A DNA stretch of 64,000 nucleotides from Hyphodiscus hymeniophilus (lineage: Eukaryota > Ascomycota > Leotiomycetes > Helotiales > Hyphodiscaceae). This document shows, one piece after another, positions 54,647 through 64,000 of this stretch (position 1 is its first letter; each line of letters begins with the position of its first letter). The notes beneath the pieces are model-generated. The model had not been told where the DNA came from. It saw only the letters and a list, made by a program, of their open reading frames with translations, and searched no databases. The stretch spans positions 1,984,001 to 2,048,000 of the forward strand of contig VNKQ01000006.1 of assembly GCA_016508695.1 (NCBI GenBank), written 5' to 3'. Made by a program: the position numbers and the translations under genes.

Positions 54647-55241
54647 AACAAGCCCCATGTAGGGCTGGACCTCAACGTTCAAATCGGGCTCACCATTGGC
54701 GTTTCATGGTGGCATAGCAGGTGTTCTCAACAAGCTGGATTAATGGTAGATAGCCTAGATCAGGGCAATAACGACACCAAGGGCGTTCCGGCCTTTTTGT
54801 ACTTACAAATAGTACATGTGGTGACACAGTTACAGCTTATAATCAGAATGTTACCAAAGTCAGCGCACCTCGCTCTGATCATGCTTTAATTTGTCATCGC
54901 CGGATTTGTGATGCATGCCAATTAGCTGTTCTCAACTGTTGCGCGCTTCGTGGAGAAGCGTAACTTGATCACTGTCTCTTGTCATAGAAGGTGCATCGTT
55001 GTAACGAAGGCAAGCCCACGTGATTTCGTAATACCCTCGCGTTCCTGCTTTTGCCACTCCAGAAACTTCTCCCGTCATTTCCCTCCAATGAACAACCAAA
55101 ACTATTACATTTCAAAGTGAATTTGAATTTCAATTTAACTCATACACCCGATCGTCGGTATTTTCCATAAACATCCGAGGTTCTTTTGTCTAACATCTCC
55201 AAAGAAACCCGACCTGGCAAGGCCAAGAGCCCGGGTCAATC
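54647..55241. other. Intergenic
   Basis: 595 bp upstream of the SAP-SWIM-RING gene. It contains a CACGTGAT core near 55017-55024 and a pyrimidine-rich leader. Nothing else recognised. Confidence 0.45.
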
Positions 55242-56790
55242 ATGGCACCGAAGCGCAAAGTCAACGATGTCGCGCGACCTAGAGGAGCTGATGAACGAAA
55301 CTGGGAAGCCAGAAACATCGCCCAGCTCAAGGCAGAACTCACCACTCGTGGCCTTTTCCTTACTGGCAAGAAGGCTGCTCTTGTTGCTCGCCTTCAGACC
55401 GACGACAATGATGCATCTGTCGCTCCCGTCCAACCTGCGAATGAAGGCGAAGAAGCCGAAGAAACAGCCACTTGGAATGCAAAGACAGTACCTCAGCTCA
55501 AATCGGAACTCACGACTCGAGGTCTCTCTCTTGCTGGCAAGAAAGCAGCGCTGGTGGCTCGTCTCGAAGCCCATGACAATGGTCAAGCTGTTGACGTCGC
55601 TCCAACTGCAAAGCGTGCCAAGAAGAAGGGGCCCCCTGAAGACATCGAGATCAATGGCCCTCTCGCTGCAGATGTCATCGTGCATAAGCAAGGTATGCTC
55701 ACCTGAGCCTTTTTCCTTCGTCTCTAAGATTGTACGGGCGCTACAAGACACTTTGCACTTCCTCACCTACGTGCTCTCCCCTGATCTCCGAATCAATCTC
55801 AGTCCTAATTGGGTAAATCAGTGAATCGTGAGACTGGAGAGCGACGACAACGAGAGTTCATCGCTACGCCGGACGACAAGTTCAAGGCCACGTTTTGGAG
55901 AGTTACCAACGAACGTATGTTTCTGATGGATAGACGGATGAGCCAGGACCAAAAGGGCTACGCGTGCCAAGTTTTTGATATTGCTGGAAGCACTGGTAAC
56001 ATTTATAATGTGACGATCGGTCGAAGGTATGTACTTTTAAACTGTCTATGCTTTCATACACCTTCCTTTTCAGGATTGTGTTTGACTTCTGCTCTTCAAA
56101 TAACTCTTTGAAGCTGGTGTTGAGGCCTCACGAGAGGTTTGATTCTTTAACTACATTCCTCCGTTTCACGATACTGATATCAAAATCATAGCCCCAACTG
56201 TGACTGCATGGATGCTAGAATGCGCGGTCAGAAGTGCAAGCACATCAACTACGCACTCATCGTAATTTTGAAAGCTCCAGCCTATCTTCAATACCAACTC
56301 GCTTTTCTGTCTGATGAGTAAGCTCTTCTTCATGACCCTGAACCTATTTTGTTCTGATCGAATGACCCATGTTTTGTGTGATTGCTAAAGGTCATCCTCT
56401 AGACTCGAATCCATATTCGCCAACGCTCCTGTTACTCGCGCTCCTGATGAACAAAATCACGATGAGGATAATGCATCTCTCACTGACAGCAAGCGTAAAC
56501 CTATTGATGGTGACTGTTCCATCTGCGTTTTCCCGATGGTGCCCGGAGAAGAGGAATTAGTCTGGTGCAAGGCTGCTTGTGGTCAAAATTTCCACAGTGA
56601 CTGTTTTGAGATGTGGAAGCGGAGTAAGAATGGCGGCCGGGTAACTTGTGTTTACTGCCGCACGGAATGGCAAGAACCGGGTCAAACGAAAGGTCCTCTT
56701 GCAAGTCTCGCTAGTACGGCTCCGTTCATTGGCTCTTACCGAAATATTGGCCATCACGAGATGTATCGTGCAGGCCTCGAGCAGGTATGA
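55242..56790 (+). CDS. SAP-SAP-SWIM-RING protein, 389 aa (putative E3 ubiquitin ligase)
   Basis: Four exons: 55242-55692, 55822-56026, 56192-56317, 56403-56790; they sum to 1170 nt. Two SAP-type DNA-binding helices sit at about 21-55 and 78-112 (IAQLKAELTTRGLFLTGKKA; VPQLKSELTTRGLSLAGKKA), an internal duplication. A SWIM zinc motif follows at about 219-241 (CxC, then CxH: CDCMDARMRGQKCKHINYAL). Near residues 298-350 lies a RING (C3HC4-type): CSIC, then CKAACGQNFHSDCFEMW, then CVYCRTEW. RING proteins of this kind transfer ubiquitin. The combination with SAP and SWIM suggests a nuclear DNA-linked E3 ligase, by inference. The C-terminus might extend through a further intron (GTATGA) that I cannot test. 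Confidence 0.88.
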
Positions 56791-57922
56791 TCCTGGAGGA
56801 ATATCTATGGAGTTTCATCCGAGTTTGGTATCTTGTGGTATTTGGAGGGTCGTGTGTCTTGACTCACGACGAATAGGTATTGAAAGATTAGGACTGTGGA
56901 TCAGGACTGAGATGACCGAGCGATGGGTATCATGGATGAACTGTCATCCATTTTTTGACGAAGACGAAGCCGTCAATATTTGCTTTGTATTGTATCGGCG
57001 TCGAACACTTGCTACCATTTAGTCCTTGCCTACATGTAGCTTCCTTTCGCAGAGATACCCAAATATTTTCCACAGCTTGTAATTTCAGGGCAGACCTTCG
57101 CACCTCGTGTATATTGCCGTGTCTTTATTGGCGTCTCCCTCCGCTAACATACTCATCAGCTATTTTCCTTTCTAACCGTCGATCTCTTGATCATCTCCCT
57201 GAAAATGCTTGTAAGTCACAGCTGAATTCAAGACCAAATATGGTCGCATGCAATCCACCAGCTCATCGCAGCCAAAGCCGCTGCTCACGGTATTTCCAGT
57301 AGGTAGATCTGCCCCGAACCTTCCTACCAATTACAACTGCTTGGATTGGCGACTTTGAGGTTTTGGAATTTCTCAAGCGGTGCAGAGTTTTGATTCAATC
57401 ACAGCACATCACATGCAGAAACAGATGCGAGTATTCCTTGATGAGTTTGCTTTCTTATTTGCGGCCATAATCAAGTATGTCATAACTAGGAGTTCTTCTC
57501 CATAAGCGCAATGACGAACCGGTAATGGTGTAACAAGCACAAGAGGACCAATCTCAGAAGCCCATCCTTCTTACAAAACGGTCTAAGTATATAATACTTG
57601 CCTTCCTTGGACCATCGATCCAGCCCAGCGGCAATAACACTAGTTGCATCGTCCGGCTTGCAGGCTTTTCGACTCTACAGAAACGCACCAAACATGAAAC
57701 TGAACCCATTCCCACTGAAACCGTGGTAGACTATGGCTCTCCCACTAAAAGTTGACTTGACGATCACACAGCGCGCGCGCTGCTATCCTGGACAATGTAA
57801 ACCACTGATACGTGCATGCTAATGGAGACATGCCAGGCCTCCTGCCCAGGAGTCCAGACTTTTGCGGACATTGCTCCTTGGGGTGGTGACCAGCGCTACG
57901 TTCTTATCGAACCAAGGCTGGC
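56791..57922. other. Intergenic
   Basis: 1.1 kb of mostly AT-rich sequence between convergent genes, with a (GC)5 stretch near 57773. Copy A of the duplication listed below begins at its right end (57859). No gene seen. Confidence 0.45.
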
Positions 57923-58094
57923 CTACCAAATTATTGTCCTTCTCGAAGTTCTTGACCGCCGGTAAGTTTGCGGACATTGCCCCTCGTGGTGGTAACCAGC
58001 GCCACTCTTCGCACAAGGTTCACAGAGCAATACACCATCCTTATCGAACCAAGGCTGGTCAATCAGACTATTGTCCTTTTCAAAGTTCTTGACC
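57859..58094. repeat. Tandem direct duplication, copies of about 99 and 131 bp
   Basis: Copy A (57859-57957) and copy B (57964-58094) share TTTGCGGACATTGC, a near-identical GGTGGT(G/A)ACCAGCGC segment, TTATCGAACCAAGGCTGG and a common end GTTCTTGACC. Copy B has about 32 extra bases in the middle. The last exon of the 301-aa gene reads through copy B and into copy A in a different frame. Confidence 0.85.
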
Positions 58095-58979
58095 TATTGA
58101 TAATAGTATGGTCAGCTCAAAACCAAAAAGAAACTCAGTAGACCCCATACCTTGCTTTCAGTCTGAGGAGTGTATGCTCGACGAGATTCATGCTGTCTCG
58201 TAATGATTTTCTGAACAGCTTCACTACCCACCCATTGATTAACACTTTTCTGCATTTTCACATAGTCGAGAGCGCTCAGTTGGATGTCCGTGCTGAACTT
58301 CGAGGCTTGGATCCACTCTGCTCCTTCACTCTCTTCCATTTGGATACTGGCGACCAAGTCCTCCACTGCCCAAGACAAGCCGCGGCAGAAAGCCCCAATG
58401 CATTCAGCGAGCTGTTGAAACTTATCGATTGTGTTACTCGCAGTTTCGATCTCTGACCAATCAGTTGGAGTGGAAGCTTAAGATGTGCGGATGAACTTAC
58501 TTTCTTCAACTTCTGGTTGACTAGTGCTGGTGGAGTGGTTTGACTCACGCTCCCAGTGCACCGAAGCATAGGGTGGATTATTTTTACCACCCATGATCAG
58601 CATTTGAGCTTTGAGCGCTTCAGTCTCCAAGAACTTTGCTACAGTCTCGTGGACTTTGACTTCGGTGGCGCTGCGAACTTTAGCCAAGCAGACATCCACT
58701 CGCCTGGACTGACGAGTCTGGAAAATTTCGAGATCTTTCAGCAATTTTGCTGCACCAGTAATAATATGCTGACAGTGTCAGCAAACAGCCTTTGATTGAT
58801 GCTGAATGGCTTACTCGATCAGTGGTGATTCGAATGTCTCGATACTCATTGATTTGCTCGAAGAGCTCGCAAGCTCGGAGGTAACAGGCGTAAATTTCAG
58901 TGTCGTTTCCGAGGACCTTTGCAAACTGCTTATTGGACATTGGAACAGCAAACCTATTGGCGGCTACAAGGTAACCCAT
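57923..58979 (-). CDS. Unrecognised 301-aa protein, four exons
   Basis: Exons: 58979-58815, 58768-58501, 58452-58151, 58093-57923; introns of 46, 48 and 57 bp; they sum to 906 nt. The start ATG at 58979 is chosen from the block ETMGYLVAANRFAVPMS; the frame is open further upstream but without ATG. The protein is mainly helical (SNKQFAKVLGNDTEIYACYL, RACELFEQINEYRD, DKFQQLAECIGAFCRGLSWA). Exon 4 reads VKNFEKDNSLIDQPWFDKDG, then LLCEPCAKSGAGYHHEGQC, a CxxC plus HH and C that could bind zinc. It stops inside the adjoining copy of a tandem duplication, where the duplicated codons are in another frame. The original C-terminus may thus have been altered. I do not recognise the family. Confidence 0.65.
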
Positions 58980-60300
58980 GGTTTCGAGGTGCCTCGAGGT
59001 TGTGCTTCGACTGTGGTTCGCTTCAAACTCATACGAAAACACTGGATCACAACGAAGTACTTTGGTAAGCTTCGGAACGAGAAGTTATGGAGAGCCGAAA
59101 AGCTGAAATAGTTAGTTCGATTTGGATGAATCATTAGTGTTTTGTGGTTGAGGAAAAGTATAAACATGATGATATGTATGCGGTGCTGATGTAACAAAGG
59201 CACCAAAAAGGAAACCACGGCCGACAGAACTTGAGAATCTGGCGCGCACTGCGCATGACGGATCCAAGGGTTTCCGGCGACAATCTGTCTCTAATTGTAT
59301 CGCATTGGAACCGCGCAGTGTTACTCATTTTCGAGATGCGATCCTTGCACAGTTGGGCGCTCTGCAGCCACAACTCTGTAAGGCCTGACTAGAATAGCGA
59401 GTAGCATTAAAGACTACGTACCGAACTATATTTCAACCGGGTATTGAAAACGCCTTATCAGAATGATTCTGTTCAGAGGTTCTGATTTGGGAGTCAGCGA
59501 ATGTCAACAACACGTCAAAAATGTGAGGTCCCAAGACGCTCCAGGTTCGACGCAACCAAGCTTTCAAGACGTGCTCTTGTCATTGGCGAGAGAAAGAGCA
59601 ACAACGTATACCTTTGCCGGAATGCTCGCAGATGATTTCGGGACTCGAAATTTGGGTTGATGTATCTGCTAAGTGAGAGAAGTTGAGAAGTCGAGGAGTA
59701 GAAGAAGGAGCGAGAGATACTTGTATTCGCCGACCGGACCACACTAGTCCCTGCCTACCCTCTCAAGAGCCCACTGCTACCCACAAGTGATGATCGACTT
59801 GAAATAAGAAGATAGGGTTGGAAGGAAAGGTATGAAGAGCTGTAAAATCCAAAGTGTCAAGCCTTAGAAGATTAGACCAGTTTCTCTTCCGTGACTTTTC
59901 TTAAGAAAAATGATTCAGTTTTCAAAAAAGAATACGCGGCCTTTAATGAGCAGTCCTCTTTCAATATCTTTCGACCTCTTCGAGTCTTCTATATATTAGA
60001 GAATGTAGTTCTCTTACTTGGAGAACATGAGCTGAAAGGTCACCAACCAACATCTTCTAATCGAAGCTCCCCAGGGATTGGATCAATATATAGCAGTCAA
60101 GCAGAGCTGCAGAGTTTGGGAAAGTTGTCACTAAGTCACCAAAGAGCGGAGATCTTTTGAATATTAAAAGCCTCCTCCATAACGTGCAGCCAACATGAAA
60201 GCCAAACGGAATCCCTCCAACTAAGCCTTTCATACAATTCTCCCTTCTAAGTTCCCAGCTAGTGTCTCATATCCAACAGCAGGCCCGGTTGGACCGAGTA
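58980..60300. other. Long intergenic region
   Basis: 1.3 kb between two minus-strand genes. Short open frames (59463-59660, 59891-60160) lack pattern. Nothing else recognised. Confidence 0.45.
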
Positions 60301-61015
60301 CTAGACGACTTCCTGCATTGGAACTGTCTGCGCATGCTGACTCGGCCCTACAGGACCCCGCTTCATCTCGACATTCTCTGCAGCGCCGCTTGGGTGCGGC
60401 ATGCAATGCCCGCCATTCGTCCTATGGCGATGTAGATAGACACCGGTGAAGGCCAGCGTTACAACAAACATCACACCGCACCGAGTGTCAGCATATTCGA
60501 GGTCCAAAGAGCAGGGCAGACTTACAATTCAAATGCGCCAAAGACTGCGCAAACTCTCAATGCGTTTCGGTAAGTGATCGGGTTGAAGAAATATATAGAG
60601 AAATAGCTGTCGTAAAAGTTGTCGAATTGTGATGAGTTTGATGCTACTATCGAGAAAGAAATGAGCCAGAGGATCGTCAGACAGATGTCGAGTCCGAGGA
60701 TTGCCCAGTAGTTATAGATCACTGTTGCAAATTCTGCGGCGACGATGATGTATATGACAACTATGATTGTTGCGATTGACTACGAAGGTCAGTACAGGGT
60801 TTTCTTCATCAGGAGATGTGATATTGAATAATGAAATTTTGAAAGACACATACTGTGAATAGGGTTACCCCGAAACCATCATAGTATGCCTTCGAGACGC
60901 CATAAGCCGATAAGCCTAACAATATGATGGCTAATAGGAGCTCAAAGACTCGGATTATGGTGACGCAGATTGGAATTTCCAATACATGGTTTCTTGGAGA
61001 GCTGCGTCTCGACAT
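60301..61015 (-). CDS. Small tetraspan (MARVEL-like) membrane protein, 178 aa
   Basis: Exons: 61015-60854, 60779-60526, 60421-60301; introns 74 and 104 bp. Three strong membrane helices and a weaker fourth: ICVTIIRVFELLLAIILLGL, SIATIIVVIYIIVAAEFATV, WAILGLDICLTILWLISFSI and RNALRVCAVFGAFEL. The layout, IRVFELLLAIILLGLSAYGV with a polar loop, is that of fungal MARVEL-type proteins (membrane apposition, eisosome or vesicle trafficking). Exon 3 adds a polar tail (NGGHCMPHPSGAAENVEMKR). The last acceptor (CATAG) is the only AG that yields an in-frame tail. Confidence 0.75.
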
Positions 61016-62408
61016 TCTGATTTGAATTGTGTGGTGAGCGAATCCTGATATATCATGGGACCGTCAATGATATACGTGATGATCTGATCAATGTTGAAGA
61101 GGGGTAGGCTAGGTCGGGTGGCTGTAAGAAAGAGAGACATGAGAGGGTTATAAAAGTGACTCTTCTCTAGATCGAAACCGGATTCGAGCTCTCCAAACGA
61201 TACCTTCTTTGGTGGTGTTCCATATTCTAAATGTGGACGAGGGGTTGTTGACTTGGCCCCTTTGTCAATTATCCGTTTTCGGAAATCGAAAGCGGAACAA
61301 CGAGTCTCGACCCGAAAAGACTTTACGATAAGGCAGAGCCAATTCTGAATCCAAAAAAAAGCAGCACAGTTCTCGATGAAATTGAATATTCTGAAAAGCC
61401 AAACGTGAACGAGAGTATTTCTTTGACTGAATCTTGAAGCAATTAGGTAAGCTGTTTGCTCACTACCACTAGACGACAAACAGCATAGAGGTATCGTGAC
61501 GGACCACAACATCAAATTGTACCGTACAGCCCGCCTAATTATCTTGATGCCAAGTTATAGAAGTGAACTGCGAGCCACCGACGCATGCAAAGCTTTCTCT
61601 GCCGCCCATGAACAGCACGTATAGAAACAACAACCAAAAAGTCTTTGAGCCCATTCATTGCAAGAGACCATGAATGGAAGATATGTATTTATCTAGGAAG
61701 ACGCTCGACGAGCAGTTCTCAGTGAGCGACTCTTTTCCCCAACCAATGATGAAGTTGATAAGGTACAGTAACGCGCTGCAAGAGCATGGTTTATAGCGCA
61801 GAGGGTTTTCAATCTTTACCATGTCTTCTGAAAGCTCCAGGCGGTCACAACCGTTTTTCCAGATTTTGATCCGTTACTCAGCGTTGGGCGAGGATGATCA
61901 ATTGTAAGAAGTCGACCAAACTCCGAATGTGCAATTCGACCATCATCTTGAGGCAAAACCCTACAATGGCGTACCTGTCAGGAAGGACCTGTCGCATAAT
62001 CATCACAGCCTCGAGAACTTAATAGGAGGCTCTAGCCTTTGACTCTGTTTTAGTTGTCAAGGAGATGAGACGGCATGAATTGAGGTCGAGAGTTTGAGGA
62101 AGGCCACAAGTAGAAGTTGTTACGGAGCAGAAAGGCCGGCTCCCTTCATAGAGCTTCTCAAGGCTCATCAAAAACTTGACCAAACACCCGGTCCCTCAGT
62201 TCTTCTGCCCCAAATCGACATTCTGCTAAGCATGCCTAACACTGAAGCCGGGATGTCCTGTCAGGTCGGTTGTAGTCTCATAGGCAATCGTCCTTTCTGT
62301 AGTACGTTGTTGATCTCCACGGGCTCATCGGCCTTGAACCACCCGTAGTTGTTCCAAAGTCTCATGGGACACATATGTAGAATGCTCCATAGTATACCAT
62401 CCTTTCGG
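61016..62408. other. Intergenic
   Basis: 1.4 kb. The 186-codon frame reading out of the MARVEL-like gene (61515-60955) has no ATG and is probably leader sequence. Nothing else recognised. Confidence 0.45.
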
Positions 62409-62998
62409 TCATCGCAAAGAAATCCCCACTTCCAACGTGCTCGTCCTCCTAACCTGGCTCCCTTCTTCCTCCTCATCTGCTCCCTCCTTATTCACAATAT
62501 CATCAACAGCACCCACACTGCCCGTTCGCAACACAACTTTCACGTCGTCTTGACATTGAAAGTGCAATGCTAGTGCAAGGAGCTTCTCAATCGCCTTCCC
62601 TGTAGCTTTCATGATAACCTCTTCCTCTCGTGCGCCTTTACCACCCTTTCCTCGTGGATTGACTCCATCTTCTATTTGTCTGAGAATGTCATGTTGGTTT
62701 CGGGCAGCGAATGTGATAGGCCCTGCAGCGCGTGCTTCAACATGTGATAGCAGCTTTCGAACACGTTTTACAACGGCGATGAAAGGCGAAGAGGAAGAAA
62801 CGTAGACTATCTTCTGGACCGAGGAGCCGGCTCGGGGAGGGGCAATTGGAGGGTGGAGGAGAGGGCGTTTCTGGATCCGTTGACCTTGGTAATAAGTTAG
62901 ATATGAGTTTAGTGATGTGGAGGGAGAGGGGTACTGCTTGAGAGGCGGGGGAGCTTTGGTATCCGCGGCGTTGATTCTGCGCGCGCTTCTTTGGCCAT
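62409..62998 (-). CDS. pop7: RNase P/MRP subunit Pop7 (Rpp20 family)
   Basis: Alba-fold protein that binds the RNA of RNase P and RNase MRP, with Pop6, in tRNA and rRNA processing. Exon 1 is 62998-62935 and exon 2 is 62884-62409; 50-bp intron; 179 aa. Exon 1 encodes MAKEARAESTPRIPKLPRLS, a different frame from the long open frame in which the rest lies. This choice restores the family start KRPLLHPPIAPP after a basic segment. Core blocks: VQKIVYVSSSSPFIAVVKRV, RKLLSHVEARAAGP, ARNQHDILRQIEDGVN and GKAIEKLLALALHFQCQDD, then RTGSVGAVDDIV. Divergent from the ROGDI gene, 205 bp apart. Confidence 0.9.
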
Positions 62999-63203
62999 TG
63001 TTGAGTTTTCCGAAGAGTACCCTGGGAGATCGATGGAGCAATTGAATAGACAGGTTGTGTGGTGAATTCAAACTAGACCTAGACTCACGGAGATGTTGGA
63101 AGACTTTTGTGGGGAGACACTATGCACTCGAGTAGCGCAAGGCAAAGGCCATAAAGCTCCCCACATTGGGAAGTTCTTACTCGATTGACCAACGACAACC
63201 AAA
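62999..63203. promoter_or_regulatory. Bidirectional promoter between POP7 and ROGDI/RAV2
   Basis: 205 bp between divergent start codons, so both promoters and leaders must overlap here. No specific factor site named. Confidence 0.5.
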
Positions 63204-64000
63204 ATGTCGACCTCTATCTGGCCTCCCATAGCTGCAGATGCACTCAAGAAAGAAGAGGACGAGTCTGCTGTATCTATGAAACTCCTCACCAGTTCGAATT
63301 CAGCTCTAACACCTCTAGGCTCGCGAATTGTCGTGGCTCCTCGACTCACTCCAGGAAACTCTTGCTTCACTAAAGTCAGGCTTGGAAGAATGCTATGCAT
63401 TACTGGCACCGATCGAACCTGGCTCTACTCTCGTAATGAGCAGTCCTAGATCAGAGAGCATAAAGGGCCACATTACAAGGGTCGGAACTAGGATTGTTAA
63501 GGGTGTATGTTTTGTTTCCTCAAGTCGTATCACCCACTCCGTGTATTGACCATGGAAGTCATTGATTGAAGTCTAAGGTCTTCAGTTGAACCGATGAAGA
63601 TAAACTGACATTCTTCCAGTCCCTCCACCTCCGTCTCAAAACTCACCCTCCAACACATCCTCACCTCTCCCCGGACTGCCCTCTGATCCTCCCATCTCTC
63701 TCCCAGCTACGCACTCTCCTGAACGAATCCCTAGACTGCGTCGACATCACCCGCTGGACGGGCGACCGTCACTCCGCACCCTTTATCTCCTCACAACTGC
63801 ACCTCTTACATACCATAATACTAGAAGCCTTGTCCCTCCTCAAAGGCCCCTCACTCCTCGAACCTATACCTATCAGCCCCTCAAACTCGCCCTCTCCCAC
63901 CCCAGGTGTCCAAAAGACCGCTATCCCCCAAACGCCCCATTCAGCACCCGATACAAGCTGGTTTGAGAGTCCGCCTGACCCAGCAACTTTCGTACCTGCT
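63204..64000 (+). CDS. rav2: ROGDI/Rav2-like protein (RAVE complex), 5' part, truncated by window end
   Basis: Rav2/ROGDI-family component linked to assembly of the vacuolar H+-ATPase (RAVE). Exons so far: 63204-63269, 63319-63504, 63620-64000 and beyond; 49- and 115-bp introns, phase 0 throughout. Exon 2 is diagnostic: ARELSWLLDSLQETLASLKS, GLEECYALLAPIEPGSTLVM, then SESIKGHITRVGTRIVKG. Exon 3 continues SLHLRLKTHPPTHPHLSPDC and LRTLLNESLDCVDITRWTGD, followed by a Pro/Ser-rich stretch. The alternative frame in the first intron (LLTSSNSALTPLG) is not used because it destroys the AREL motif. The gene continues past 64000. Confidence 0.9.

Noticed and set aside
60955..61515. 186-codon minus-strand open frame upstream of the MARVEL-like gene
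   Set aside because: It begins with a non-ATG codon and overlaps the start of a better-supported gene in another frame; probably leader sequence.
62409..63071. Reading POP7 as one uninterrupted 220-codon frame
   Set aside because: That frame has no ATG before the core and would give a non-homologous N-terminus. The spliced model starts with ATG, is in frame and fits the family.

Overview
The window looks like nuclear DNA of a filamentous ascomycete (Pezizomycotina). Genes are compact and on both strands. Most introns are 45-140 bp with GT/AG ends and CTAAC-like branch points. The gene set is fungal: sterol C-8 isomerase, DASH-complex Spc19, a Met1-type siroheme enzyme, Loc1, a GT32 sphingolipid-type glycosyltransferase, and many SDR and MDR oxidoreductases. 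Several protein patterns recall Leotiomycetes, but the exact lineage is inference. I saw no rRNA, CRISPR array, prokaryotic operon or intact transposon.

Layout. 1-8 kb: 5' end of a secreted purple acid phosphatase, a 441-residue protein of unknown function, an MDR enoyl-reductase-like gene with an apparent one-base frameshift, ERG2 and an SDR. 9-15 kb: a Gly/Tyr-rich small protein, a divergent LOC1/HIS3 pair sharing a 179-bp promoter, a BTB protein, and a six-exon mitochondrial 2-oxodicarboxylate carrier with an 11-nt exon. 15-22.5 kb: a 364-aa SDR, an MDR alcohol dehydrogenase, then a divergent kynureninase / indoleamine 2,3-dioxygenase pair, i.e. the first and a later step of tryptophan-to-NAD (kynurenine) metabolism. 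22.5-24.6 kb: about 1.35 kb of broken coding sequence. 24.6-34.9 kb: three large low-complexity or charged proteins of unknown function. One has a SUMO-interaction-like motif plus a chromodomain-like segment, and one is an acidic serine-rich 810-aa protein.

36.5-50 kb: IPI3 (rRNA processing), an SDR without a normal active site, an ABM-like barrel protein, a single-pass Cys-rich surface protein, an M50B membrane metallopeptidase, a GT32 mannosyltransferase-like enzyme, SPC19, and a MET1-like uroporphyrinogen-III methyltransferase. 51-64 kb: a decayed 2EXR-domain gene, mitochondrial lipoyl synthase, a SAP-SAP-SWIM-RING protein, an unrecognised 301-aa protein whose last exon lies in a tandem duplication, a MARVEL-like membrane protein, and a divergent POP7 / ROGDI(RAV2) pair, the latter cut by the window end.

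Exon structures were built by hand from splice sites, reading phase and family expectation. In every complete multi-exon model except the frameshifted MDR gene, the summed exons are a multiple of three.
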